From Chloroflexi bacterium B3_Chlor (GTDB lineage: Bacteria > Chloroflexota > Anaerolineae > UBA7937 > B3-Chlor): a stretch of 64,000 nucleotides of DNA. This document shows positions 28,299-37,688 of this stretch, piece by piece. The notes beneath the pieces were generated by a model. The model ran no database searches. It was not told the origin of the DNA and saw only the letters and a list, made by a program, of their open reading frames with translations. Positions within the stretch are counted from its first letter, which is position 1, and the number at the start of each line of letters is the position of its first letter. The translations under genes and the position numbers were made by a program. The stretch covers positions 62,001 to 126,000 of the forward strand of contig NJBK01000001.1 of assembly GCA_005223035.1 (NCBI GenBank), read 5' to 3'.

Positions 28299-31200
28299 TC
28301 ACCCGATGGCCTTCTGCTGTTGCTGCAGGACCTCTTCAATGGCCTGCTCCAGGTCTTCAATCATGAAGGGCTTGGACAAGTGAGGAGTTGTTGTGTTCTG
28401 TAGGAAAGCGCGCGTGGAGTTGCTGATCGTGTCCCCCGTTGTGAAAATGATGCGCTTCGCCAGTTCAGGGTTTCGCTTCCTGACAAGCTGGAATAGTTCC
28501 TGCCCTCCTATTCCTGGCATCCTTACGTCGCAGATGACCAGGTCGTATTCTTCATTGTCCATCTTATCGAAGGCTGTTTCGGCTGTGGGGAGAGTGACTA
28601 CCTGATGCCCCATGCCCTCCAGCATACGGCGGACAACCTGGAGGATTTCTTCCTCGTCGTCTATGACGAGTATCCTCTTGCCAGAAGAGACCTCTGTACT
28701 CCCAGGGTGACCCGCCACCTCGAGTGAATCAGAGGGCCTCTGAACGATGGGCAGCTCAACAGTGAAGGTGGTTCCCTTTCCCACCTCGCTCTCGGCCCAT
28801 ATTCGTCCTCCGTGTTCTTGTACGATGCCGAAGGCTATGGACAACCCCAGGCCTGTGCCTTGGCCGACCTCCTTGGTGGTGAAGAAAGGGTCGAAGATCT
28901 TGCGCAAGGTGTCCTCCGCAATACCGGGCCCGTTGTCAATGACCTGAACCCGAATCACGTCGTCGTCAGTCTCTGATCTCACGATCAGGCGTCCCTCACC
29001 TCGGTAATCCAACATAGCCTGATGGGCGTTGTTGATCAGGTTGAGAAAGACCTGCTGTAGCTGGTGAGGGGCGGCCATCGTCGAAGGCACGTGCTCATCC
29101 AATTGCCGTAACAGTTCGATATTGTCCACCTTAAGCTGGTAGGCCCTAAGTTGCAGGATATCACTGAGGACTTGATTGATGTTAGTGTATCCTTTTTCAG
29201 TCTTCTCCTTGCGGGCGAAGGTCAGCAGGTTCTCGATGATCTTGGCACTTCGTTGAGCCTCCTGGTATATGCTTCGGAGGTCATCCTTGATCTCCTGACT
29301 GACGTCGGCTGTCTGCAAGAGTTGTGCGTAGCCCATCACCGACGTCAAGGGGTTGTTGAGTTCGTGAGCGACGCCTGAGACCAATCTTCCTATGGCTGCC
29401 AGCTTCTCCGTCTGTAGGAGCTGAGCCCTCAGCAGCTTCTCCTCTGTACTATCCCTGATGGTATGCACCGTGCCCTTGAAATCGCCCCCTTCGTCGAAGA
29501 TCGGGAAGCTGAAAATCTGAAGGGTCCTATTGAGCCTTGGCTCTTCCACTTCGATGGATGTTGGCTCCCGGGTCTCCATCGCCCGACGGTGGGGGCAGGA
29601 GGCAGTCTCAGGACCTTCGCAGTGTGAGAGCACTTCGTAACAACGTTTGCCTACGAGCGCTTCTGGCGTCGTATCCAGGAGCTTGGCCAAGGCTGGATTG
29701 GCCCTGAGTACTGTCAGTTCGGTATCGTAGATGGCTATGCCGTCGGTAATAGCCTGGAAGGTGTTCTCCCAATCTTTCTCGCCTCGAGCTACCTGCTGGA
29801 AAAGTCGAGCGTTCTCGATAGTCACCGCCAGTTGCCCGGCCAAGGTCGAAAGAAAACGCACATGATCATCGGTGAAAGCGGCTGGCTCAACGCTCTCGAC
29901 GTTGAGGACGCCGATGATCCTTTCGCCTGTCTTCAGAGGGATGCACAATTCGGAACGAATCTTCTCATCGCCCACGATGTGGCGAGAATCGGCTGTCACG
30001 TCAGGCACATTCAAGGGCTCGCCCGTCTGCGCTACCCACCCGGTGATGCCCTCTCCGAGCTTGGGCCGTATTCTCTCGGTGACTTCGGGATCATAGCCCG
30101 TGCCCGCCGTGATCTTCAGGCTTTGCTCCTCTTCGTCAATGAGCATCAGGCTGAGATTGGTGAAACCTAGAGTGCGTCTCAGGGCCCCGATGATCCGATC
30201 CAACATCTCTGGGAAATCAAGGCTTGAGGTGGCGGCGAGGGCCGTCTCGTGGAGTGTTGAGAGTTCGTTCAGCGTTCTCTTGGTTTCCTCAAATAAGCTG
30301 GCGTTCTCCATAGCCACACTCAGCTGATCCGCTATGGCTTGCATGGACATCAGGTCGGTCGCGTCGAAAGCGTTCAGCTCGGCCGATTGAATGTCCAGCA
30401 CGGCGGCGACTGTCCTGTCCAGCTTGATAGGCACAACCAACTCGGCCTTCGTGAAAGGCCTTGCCGGGAACCCTTCCAGGTAGCGCGCGTCCTGGGCCAC
30501 GTTATTCACCATGAGGGGTTCGGCCTTCCTGACCACCCAGCCGATGAGACCTTTGTCTATGCTTTGACGATACCCGGGCACCAGCATGTAGCCGTAGTGG
30601 GCCACCTCCGCTCTCTGCTCAACCTCTCCGGATTCTTCTTTCACCATGAGGATCGAGACGAAATGGTAGTTGAAGCCTTCCTGAATAGCTACTGCTGTCT
30701 CTTGTAACAGTTCATCCAGATTCAGACTTGACGTGGCGCGTCGACCTACCTCGTTGATGACACTCAACTGCGCGGCTCGCTTTTTCTCGCGTGCGTACAA
30801 GCGTGCGTTCTCGATGGCGATGGCCACCTGGCTGCCGATCGTGGTGGCGAGATCCATCTGTTCAGTCGTGAAATGCTGGCCTTCAGTGGTATAGTCGAGG
30901 GCTAGAAGACCTATGGTCCTCTCTCTACTGGCCAAGGGGACCAGAAGGAGACTCTTGATGCCAAAGGGTTCGGTCCACCTCTCCGGCAGGCGAGACCTGG
31001 ACTCCTCGTCGAGAACCACCGTTCTACCTTCTTCGATTACCTCGCCCATTACAGGGACGTCGTCAACCTTCTCAGCAAGGGTTTCTTCCTTGAAGATCCG
31101 CCAGAGTTCCGTGTCTGGGGCACCGGAGGCGAACTGGGACATCATCGGCACCAATTCGTTCTCTTGCTGATCGAGAAGGAGGATGCTGCAACGCTCGGCG

Positions 31201-31865
31201 TTGCATATCGCTGCGGTCTTCCGGGCCACAAGCTTGAGCACCTGCGTTAGGTTCAAGGTGGAGCCGATAGCCTGTCCAATCTCGTTCAGCGCCGCCAGTT
31301 CCTTGACGCGCCGTTCTTTCTCCTCAAACAGCCGTGCATTCTCGATCGCCGCAGCTATTTGGTGCGCTACGGTGCTTAGCAACGGGACATCGAGTGGGCC
31401 AAAGTGCCGGGGCCGAGCGCTAAGCACGGCGACGGTGCCCAAGACCCCTGCGTTGGTACGCAGTGGCACGCAGATCAATGAGCGGTATTCTTCCGTGTCG
31501 GCGACTTCATGTGCAGTCCGAGCATCAGTAGTCGAGTCTTCAATTACGACGGGTTGTCCGGTCTGCACGGTCTTGCCCGGTATGTCCTCGCCCACTTTCA
31601 GCCTGCGATGGGCCCGCGAGTACTCTGAGGACAACCCTCGATGGGCGCGAAGCACCAGCTCTTGACTATTGGCGTCCAATAGGTGGATTGCCCCTTTGTC
31701 AGCCCTGGAGAGTTCTATCACGGTGTCGAGCGCTCGGGCGAGCACCTGATCCAGTTCAAAGACACCGCTCACTGCTGAGGCCACCGCGCTGAGTGTCTCA
31801 AGCTCCTCTACCCTGTACGGTGCCGGGTCCTGCGACTGACCCTTCTCGATCTCTCGTTCCTTCAT
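28299..31865 (-). CDS. multi-GAF (about 4), PAS, HisKA, HATPase, C-terminal receiver hybrid sensor kinase
   Basis: GAF-like repeats (ALNEIGQAIGSTLNLTQVL, VINEVGRRATSSLNLDELL, TLHETALAATSSLDFPEML), HisKA VSGVAHELNNPLTSVMGYAQLL, GTGLGLSIAFGIV, receiver ILVIDDEEE...VICDVRMPG. Confidence 0.93.
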   Translation of the reverse strand: MKEREIEKGQSQDPAPYRVEELETLSAVASAVSGVFELDQVLARALDTVIELSRADKGAIHLLDANSQELVLRAHRGLSSEYSRAHRRLKVGEDIPGKTVQTGQPVVIEDSTTDARTAHEVADTEEYRSLICVPLRTNAGVLGTVAVLSARPRHFGPLDVPLLSTVAHQIAAAIENARLFEEKERRVKELAALNEIGQAIGSTLNLTQVLKLVARKTAAICNAERCSILLLDQQENELVPMMSQFASGAPDTELWRIFKEETLAEKVDDVPVMGEVIEEGRTVVLDEESRSRLPERWTEPFGIKSLLLVPLASRERTIGLLALDYTTEGQHFTTEQMDLATTIGSQVAIAIENARLYAREKKRAAQLSVINEVGRRATSSLNLDELLQETAVAIQEGFNYHFVSILMVKEESGEVEQRAEVAHYGYMLVPGYRQSIDKGLIGWVVRKAEPLMVNNVAQDARYLEGFPARPFTKAELVVPIKLDRTVAAVLDIQSAELNAFDATDLMSMQAIADQLSVAMENASLFEETKRTLNELSTLHETALAATSSLDFPEMLDRIIGALRRTLGFTNLSLMLIDEEEQSLKITAGTGYDPEVTERIRPKLGEGITGWVAQTGEPLNVPDVTADSRHIVGDEKIRSELCIPLKTGERIIGVLNVESVEPAAFTDDHVRFLSTLAGQLAVTIENARLFQQVARGEKDWENTFQAITDGIAIYDTELTVLRANPALAKLLDTTPEALVGKRCYEVLSHCEGPETASCPHRRAMETREPTSIEVEEPRLNRTLQIFSFPIFDEGGDFKGTVHTIRDSTEEKLLRAQLLQTEKLAAIGRLVSGVAHELNNPLTSVMGYAQLLQTADVSQEIKDDLRSIYQEAQRSAKIIENLLTFARKEKTEKGYTNINQVLSDILQLRAYQLKVDNIELLRQLDEHVPSTMAAPHQLQQVFLNLINNAHQAMLDYRGEGRLIVRSETDDDVIRVQVIDNGPGIAEDTLRKIFDPFFTTKEVGQGTGLGLSIAFGIVQEHGGRIWAESEVGKGTTFTVELPIVQRPSDSLEVAGHPGSTEVSSGKRILVIDDEEEILQVVRRMLEGMGHQVVTLPTAETAFDKMDNEEYDLVICDVRMPGIGGQELFQLVRKRNPELAKRIIFTTGDTISNSTRAFLQNTTTPHLSKPFMIEDLEQAIEEVLQQQQKAIG

Positions 31866-31915
31866 TTTCCTCCTTGTATGTCGAGAATCGGAATGACGAC
31901 GGTGTCGCAGATCCC

Positions 31916-32500
31916 CTACTTGGGGACCTTTCCCCTCTGCGGCCAGGAAGCTTGGAACCTAGAGAGTTCTTCTGCGATTTGGATCTTGTGTTGTTGTAGA
32001 TTGATCAACGGCACTATCAGATTGAAGAGTTCTATCTTCTTGTTCAGTCTTTCCGCCCGCTCGCTAAAGCGGGCTTTGGTCCAACGATACACGTCGTCGA
32101 GTTCAACCTCAATCCAATGCCCAGGCTTTCTTGAAGACAGCACCTCATTGGCCCAAGCCAATTGATCTTCTAGAAGCTCCAGGCACTGCGCCAGCTCAGT
32201 TCGTATCGTCCTATCCAACTCGATCCAATACAAGGTGAAGCCGGCGTTCTTCAATATCCCATGGGCCAACCGCCACCCCGGCTTGACGAAGGGGTATTCG
32301 CTAAGGTGCAAGGGTTTGCCTTTGCCGGGTAGATCGTCAAACAGCCCGTGTTCTTGGGCCTCTTGGATCCTACGCTCAGCTACGTCCAGGCACTTGATTT
32401 GGCTTTCTTTCCCCTCTTGCGGAGGCAGCTGTTGAATCGAGCCTAGCTTCGTCAACCAGATTCTGGCAGTAAGTGGGTTGGAGAAGGCTTCCTGATGCAC
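31916..32500 (-). CDS. DUF1992 / DnaJ-C28-like protein (start possibly internal)
   Basis: DVAERRIQEAQEHGLFDDLPGKGKPLHL. Confidence 0.75.
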   Translation of the reverse strand: MHQEAFSNPLTARIWLTKLGSIQQLPPQEGKESQIKCLDVAERRIQEAQEHGLFDDLPGKGKPLHLSEYPFVKPGWRLAHGILKNAGFTLYWIELDRTIRTELAQCLELLEDQLAWANEVLSSRKPGHWIEVELDDVYRWTKARFSERAERLNKKIELFNLIVPLINLQQHKIQIAEELSRFQASWPQRGKVPK

Positions 32501-32566
32501 CTGTTCGCCGCTTTGTCCTTCTCCCCAGGGCCCCTATACGCCCTTCGTCTTCTTGTGTGATCCGGC

Positions 32567-32714
32567 TGGCTCTGGCCAGCTTTTCGACACAGACTCGACC
32601 GTCCTCGGCCGTATCCATACTCAAGTTGGCGATTCGATCCAACCCCTCTCTGATCGGGAGGATACCGTCTTGGCTGCCTCCGGCCAGCAGAACTCTGATA
32701 GCCCGGCCATTCAT
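32567..32714 (-). pseudogene. possible degraded receiver-domain N-terminus
   Basis: NGRAIRVLLAGGSQDGILPIREGLDRIANLSMDTAEDGRVCVEKLARA resembles a receiver start, with GG where the acidic DD pair is expected; no phosphoacceptor region follows. Confidence 0.4.
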
Positions 32715-32754
32715 GGTATGGCCGCCGACCGCGCAGCGCGCCTTGGACATCACC

Positions 32755-33339
32755 TCATACTTCGTCGGCAAGCAACTCATGAACCTTCTTCTTCAGATCC
32801 TCGAGCTTCAAGGGCTTTGCCAGGAAGTCATCGGCGCCATAGCCTAGGATCTTCTCTATATTCTCCTCAGTGGCGAAGCCTGTCACCGCCAACACTTTGA
32901 CGTGAGACATTGCTGGGTCCGTCTTCAGTCTTCGGCAAATCTCGAAGCCGTCCATGCCGGGCAGCATAATATCAAGGACTAGCAGGTCGGGCTTGAAGAT
33001 GGCGAGTTGATGCCCAGCCTCGAAGCCGTCGTACGCCGTGGCGAGTTCATAGTCGCCCTCAAGGCGCAATGCGCCCTCGATGAATGCAACCACAGCTGGC
33101 TCATCGTCAACTATCAGGATGCGTTTCCGACCCTGACCCTTTCCAAAGAACCCGTCATCTATGAACATACCGTGTCTCATAAGGAAGTCTCTGAAGTCGG
33201 TCCTCAGCACGCGATAATGCCCGCCAGGCGTAGTGAAGACTGGCAACTTGCCCGAGTCGATCCATCTGAGGACGGCCGCAGAAGTGACTTCGCAGTAGTT
33301 CGCTATGTCGCCTGTGGTGAGAAACCTTTCCCTTTTCAT
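32755..33339 (-). CDS. MerR/BldC/excisionase-type HTH fused N-terminally to a receiver domain
   Basis: FLTTGDIANYCEVTSAAVLRWIDSGKLPVFTTPGGHYRVLRTDF, then RKRILIVDDEPAVVAFI...PDLLVLDIMLPGMDGFEICRRL...KPLKLEDL. Confidence 0.92.
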   Translation of the reverse strand: MKRERFLTTGDIANYCEVTSAAVLRWIDSGKLPVFTTPGGHYRVLRTDFRDFLMRHGMFIDDGFFGKGQGRKRILIVDDEPAVVAFIEGALRLEGDYELATAYDGFEAGHQLAIFKPDLLVLDIMLPGMDGFEICRRLKTDPAMSHVKVLAVTGFATEENIEKILGYGADDFLAKPLKLEDLKKKVHELLADEV

Positions 33340-33359
33340 CTGTTTCTCCCTTGTGTCCA

Positions 33360-33431
33360 GGTTATCATAGTTGAGGTTATTATGATTATCGTTGATGTTC
33401 GCAATGTTGTTACTAGTTTATCCTGATTATC
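33360..33431. repeat. five spaced direct copies of G(N)TTAT(C/T) (GATAAnC on the minus strand) in the divergent promoter region
   Basis: GGTTATC 33360, GGTTATT 33375, GATTATC 33384, GTTTATC 33416, GATTATC 33425; two pairs have a 9-bp period. Confidence 0.55.
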
Positions 33432-33517
33432 CGCGCGTGGCAATAGGAAAATGGTACCTCTTCTCTTTCTGACGAATCTGTGGTAGAATGGTCCGAGAGA
33501 GGGAGCAGGGAGGGTGT

Positions 33518-34972
33518 ATGTCATCAAGAATACTCTGTGGATCTAGCTTGATGGCTATCATGGCGTTGGCATGGCATGGGGAGGTGTGGGCGTCTGGTAT
33601 AGTCGCATCAGCGGCTGCGGCAACGACAGATCTCGGTTTCTCTTTGCTTGCAGCCTGGCTGGTGTTCCTTATCCCGGCGGGTCTGATCATGATGGCGGTG
33701 GGGGCTTCTGAAGTGGAAGGGGCCACGACCGTCGCCGTTGTGGGTCTGGTCGCCGTAGCACTGGGAGTCATCGCTTATGCCCTGATAGGGTTTGGTTTCC
33801 AGTTTGGCGGTCTGGGGTTGGTGTCCAGTCTTCGAGGCGCCACGGAGCTGGTCTCGGAGTGGTCGCCCATGGACAGGGCTTGGGGCCCTGGTTGGGGCAT
33901 CATAGGGTTGGATGGATTCATCGTCGTCAGGGAGACCCACGACGCCAATCTCCTCGCACTGTTCCTGTACCAGGCAGCTTTGGCGGCCACCGCTGTCTGT
34001 ATTCCCTTGCTGGCTCTGGCCAGGCGTCTGAGATTTCTCGCTCTTCTGGGCCTTGGACTAATGTTTGCCGCTCTCGTCTATCCCATTTATGGCAACTGGG
34101 TGTGGGGAGGCGGTTGGCTATCCCAGTTGGGTACCACCCTTGGCCTGGGTCATGGTTTCATTGATTTCGCAGGCTCCGGGACAATCCATGCACTAGGCGG
34201 TTTCTTCGCTCTCGCTGGCATCCTGGTCTTTGGCGTCAGGCTCCAGAAGAGAGAGAATGCAGCGGCACCGCCCCCCGTTCACTTCCCGCTTCTGGCCTTG
34301 CTAGGTGCTTTTTTGCTCTTGCCGGGGTGGTTCGGCCTGGTTGCCGGCAATCCCCTGCTGACCGGCAACGTGTCCGAGGTCCGGATATTGGTCAATGTCC
34401 TCTTAGCCGCTTGCGGGGGGATCTTGGTGGGCACTTTGTACATCTGGTTTGCCGCCGGGTACCCGGACTTGCTGATGGTGGCACGAAGCATGGTGGCCTC
34501 TTTGGTCGCCATCAGTGCTTCTTGTGCCTTCGTTCCTCCTTGGGCTGCACTGGCCATAGGGGCGCTGGCCGGGCTCTTGGTACCTCTGAGCATCTACCTC
34601 TTTGAAGTGAGGCTGCGACTAGACGACCCCACCTCAGGTATTGCCGTGCACGGAATATCTGGCCTATGGGGCCTGACAGCTCTCGGGATATTCGCAGACG
34701 GCGCAAGTGGGCAGGGGTGGAATGGCGTGGGAACCGGCGAATACCTCACCGTAGCCGGACAAGGGGTATCCGGTCTCTTGGTAAAGTCTGGCTTCCAGCC
34801 GGATTGGCCGCAGCAGTCGTACGCTCAGATAGCCGGCGTTGTGGCCTTGCTCCTTCTAGGCCTTGCGCTGTCTTGGCTGGTCTTTCGAGCGTTGAACGGC
34901 TTTGTCGGCAGAGTAGCTGGGCTGCGATCACAGATTGCAGCCTCAGACGGACATGCTTCCGGCGACGAGTAG
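33518..34972 (+). CDS. Amt-family ammonium transporter (divergent)
   Basis: IDFAGSGTIHALGGFFALAG, GILVGTLYIWFAAGYPDLLMVARSMVASLVAISASCAFVPPWAALAIGALAG, SGIAVHGISGLWG; about 11 TM segments. Confidence 0.85.
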   Translation: MSSRILCGSSLMAIMALAWHGEVWASGIVASAAAATTDLGFSLLAAWLVFLIPAGLIMMAVGASEVEGATTVAVVGLVAVALGVIAYALIGFGFQFGGLGLVSSLRGATELVSEWSPMDRAWGPGWGIIGLDGFIVVRETHDANLLALFLYQAALAATAVCIPLLALARRLRFLALLGLGLMFAALVYPIYGNWVWGGGWLSQLGTTLGLGHGFIDFAGSGTIHALGGFFALAGILVFGVRLQKRENAAAPPPVHFPLLALLGAFLLLPGWFGLVAGNPLLTGNVSEVRILVNVLLAACGGILVGTLYIWFAAGYPDLLMVARSMVASLVAISASCAFVPPWAALAIGALAGLLVPLSIYLFEVRLRLDDPTSGIAVHGISGLWGLTALGIFADGASGQGWNGVGTGEYLTVAGQGVSGLLVKSGFQPDWPQQSYAQIAGVVALLLLGLALSWLVFRALNGFVGRVAGLRSQIAASDGHASGDE

Positions 34973-34992
34973 ATGCGGCGGGCGGGAGAGCC

Positions 34993-35640
34993 CTACTCCG
35001 CCTGTTGCTGGTCCTCTTGCAGGAGGGCTTTCACCTCCTCGTCTGAAGTCTGGTCGAACACGTTGTAGAAGGCCCCCACTGCCCAGAAGATCTGAGGCGC
35101 GTGGAGGCAGAAGAGCTCATCAACCTCTCGTTCGAGGCTTTCGATGGTGTCTCGGGGCCCCACGGGAACAGCGAGGATCAATCTAGCAGGCTCCTGAGCA
35201 CGAATCGCCCTGATGGTGGCCAAGGTGGTAGCGCCGGTAGCCACGCCGTCATCGGCCAGGATGACGACCTTGCCCTTCAGTTCAGGGTCTGGAAGATCGC
35301 CTCTATACTCAGCTTTCCGCCTCTTGATCTCTCTCTTTACTCGTTCCGATTCCTCGTCGATGTAGTCTTGGGACACCCCCAGTCGTCTCGCCAACTGGTG
35401 ATCCAAGATCAATGTGCCGTCGCTTGCCACGGCCCCAATGGCCAGTTCGGGGTTGTCCGGTGCCCCAATCTTGCGCGTGATGTAAACGTCGAGAGGCGCG
35501 TCCAAGACTTGGGCGATTTCACGCCCGACCACGACCCCGCCTCGGGGGATGCCCAAGACCACCACATCGTCTTGTCCTTTGAATGAGGCTAGCTCGCTTG
35601 CCAGGGCCCTTCCAGCTTCGCGTCGATCTTCAAATTGCAT
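34993..35640 (-). CDS. phosphoribosyltransferase family protein
   Basis: VVVLGIPRGGVVVGREIA, VVILADDGVATGATTLATIRAIR; start at MQFEDRREAG. Confidence 0.85.
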   Translation of the reverse strand: MQFEDRREAGRALASELASFKGQDDVVVLGIPRGGVVVGREIAQVLDAPLDVYITRKIGAPDNPELAIGAVASDGTLILDHQLARRLGVSQDYIDEESERVKREIKRRKAEYRGDLPDPELKGKVVILADDGVATGATTLATIRAIRAQEPARLILAVPVGPRDTIESLEREVDELFCLHAPQIFWAVGAFYNVFDQTSDEEVKALLQEDQQQAE

Positions 35641-35653
35641 GCTGGCCTCCCTC

Positions 35654-36124
35654 TTACGCTTTGGCCAACGCCAGCGCATTCCGCACCGCATCGGCGGCAC
35701 CGGTGGCAACGGTGATGCCAACTTGTTTGTCCCAGCCATCTTTGCTAAGCTGCCAGGAGCCTAGCCCTACAACAGGAATCCCCAGCTTCAACGCGTGGGC
35801 TATCTCAGACAAGGTACCATATCCTCCGCTGACTGCGATCACTGACTGGGCGGAACTCACCACAATGACGTTGCGTGCTTCTCCCATCCCGGTGACTATG
35901 GGGATGTCGACGTACGGGTTGGCATCCTGTCGACTGCGACCGGGCAAGACCCCGATGGTTAGTCCTCCAGCGCCCCTGGCTCCACGGCAAGCGGCTTCCA
36001 TCACCCCGCCCAGTCCGCCGCAGATAACGACAGCCCCGCTTTCAGCCAGTTGTCGTCCGACCTCCTCCGCCAGTTGGGCGGTCTCGGAGGAGCAGAACCC
36101 ATCACCGATGACAGCCACAAGCAC
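35654..36124 (-). CDS. TIGR00725/LOG-family protein
   Basis: VAVIGDGFCSSETAQLAEEVGRQLAESGAVVICGGLGGVMEAACRGA...SGGYGTLSEIAHAL. Confidence 0.85.
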   Translation of the reverse strand: MLVAVIGDGFCSSETAQLAEEVGRQLAESGAVVICGGLGGVMEAACRGARGAGGLTIGVLPGRSRQDANPYVDIPIVTGMGEARNVIVVSSAQSVIAVSGGYGTLSEIAHALKLGIPVVGLGSWQLSKDGWDKQVGITVATGAADAVRNALALAKA

Positions 36125-36125
36125 T

Positions 36126-36710
36126 TCATCCCTCCAGTTTCACGACTGCCAGGCGGGCATACTTCGCACCTGCTGGAGACAGGTCGCTTTTGATCAAGCT
36201 GACCTCACGCACCTTCATTTCACCAAGAGGGCCAATGCTTTGGGTCTGGATCACGCCTCCAAGGCGGCGGCGCGCGGTGCCCTTCACGTGCCTGGCCACG
36301 CGTCCCAAAGTCAGGTGAGGAGTATACTTACGCTTCTCGGGAGGATATCCCAAGACCGAGAGGCGATTCTCGATGTTTGCCTGCAGACGAGTGAGCGATT
36401 TCGTATCTCCTTCCACCCCCACCCAGATCACATTCGGCCGACTAGCAGTCGGAAAGCAGCCGAGGCCTCCGAAACTAATAGCAAAGGGCTCGACGCCCTG
36501 CTTCGCCTGAGTGATGGCGACGACTATCTCTTTGACTCTATCAGCAGGCACATTTCCGAGGAACTTCAAGGTGAGATGGAGACCTTCGGGCTTGACCCAG
36601 CGTACCTCATCGGCGATGCCTTTGCTCTTCAACAACGCTTGGGACTCGCCTAGCTCTTTCTTTAGGTGGTTGTTCAGCTCTATGGCGACGAAACTACGAA
36701 TCTGTTCCAT
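36126..36710 (-). CDS. thpR: RNA 2',3'-cyclic phosphodiesterase (2H/LigT family)
   Basis: HxT motifs LHLTLKFLG and PHLTLGRV; IRSFVAIEL start. Confidence 0.9.
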   Translation of the reverse strand: MEQIRSFVAIELNNHLKKELGESQALLKSKGIADEVRWVKPEGLHLTLKFLGNVPADRVKEIVVAITQAKQGVEPFAISFGGLGCFPTASRPNVIWVGVEGDTKSLTRLQANIENRLSVLGYPPEKRKYTPHLTLGRVARHVKGTARRRLGGVIQTQSIGPLGEMKVREVSLIKSDLSPAGAKYARLAVVKLEG

Positions 36711-36759
36711 GTGCTGTCGCCTGGGATTATACCACATTCACCTGCCGAGGTTCAAACGA

Positions 36760-37596
36760 TCATGCAAGTTCCTTGCCCGCGGCAATCTTCTTGTCACGCG
36801 AGAGTCGCCAATATCTCTCTGCATATCCCTCTTCTGAACTGAGTGCGGCTGCGTAGTCTCGCACGCGACCAGGCATGATCTCGACGCTCTGGAACAACTC
36901 ATCCATTTGGGAGGCGTACGCAGAAATGGCCCCTATTCTTGCTGACATGCATTCCTCATCAAGGCTTTGGAGTTCTGCTTTCCATCCTTCGACCCCAATC
37001 CTTCCCAGCACGTCTGTCAGCGATCCAGGCACTTCAACGTAGGGGTAGTCTTCATAGAAGACGATTGAAGGAAATGCGTTCCGCAGAGTCAGTGTCGCTT
37101 CTCTCACCAACTGGTGATCTACGTGGTCGCCCACCCCCAGAGGGGCGTAAATCGAAGGCGCCCGAGTGGAGCAGATCTCGACTATGGATGTTGCTATTTG
37201 CGACGCCAACTCCGCATCTAAGGGATGTAGGGAGCCGAGAAGGTCTTCACGGCTCAGGTAGAGAAAGGAGCAGCCGTCAAAGCGATAAATCGCGTCTGGA
37301 TACTCTAGATGCAAGTACTCTGCGCCCAACAGGCGCATTGCGCGGTGATCCTCCTGTGTACGCACAGCCACTGCATTGGTGGGGTGACCCCAGCGCGCAT
37401 GAAGCTCGACCGCGAAGGGCGATAGCACGTTCTGTGCAGGAGAGCCGGCGAAGACGGTAACGACCAGGACGTTTGTCCCTGCTTGAGCTTGACGGTGAAT
37501 CAACCCTCCACACGACAGGGCCGCGTCGTCCAGGTGTGGTGAAAGATAGATCACATCTGTTGCCACGGCCTCATGCCCTCGGGTTAACACTACCAT
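36760..37596 (-). CDS. PIG-L/LmbE-family deacetylase
   Basis: VIYLSPHLDDAALSCGGLIHRQAQAGTNVLVVTVFAG, GVGDHVDHQLV. Confidence 0.9.
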   Translation of the reverse strand: MVVLTRGHEAVATDVIYLSPHLDDAALSCGGLIHRQAQAGTNVLVVTVFAGSPAQNVLSPFAVELHARWGHPTNAVAVRTQEDHRAMRLLGAEYLHLEYPDAIYRFDGCSFLYLSREDLLGSLHPLDAELASQIATSIVEICSTRAPSIYAPLGVGDHVDHQLVREATLTLRNAFPSIVFYEDYPYVEVPGSLTDVLGRIGVEGWKAELQSLDEECMSARIGAISAYASQMDELFQSVEIMPGRVRDYAAALSSEEGYAERYWRLSRDKKIAAGKELA

Positions 37597-37649
37597 GTTT
37601 CTAGTCTTGAGTCCATGAGCTCAATAATCCGCACCTTTTATGTCTGGAC

Positions 37650-37677
37650 TTGACATTCTTGCGGACTTTGGTATGAT
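37650..37677 (+). promoter_or_regulatory. promoter TTGACA-N16-TATGAT
   Basis: -35 37650-37655, -10 37672-37677, just upstream of the lipoprotein/ade genes. Confidence 0.6.
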
Positions 37678-37688
37678 ATTGCCAAAAG

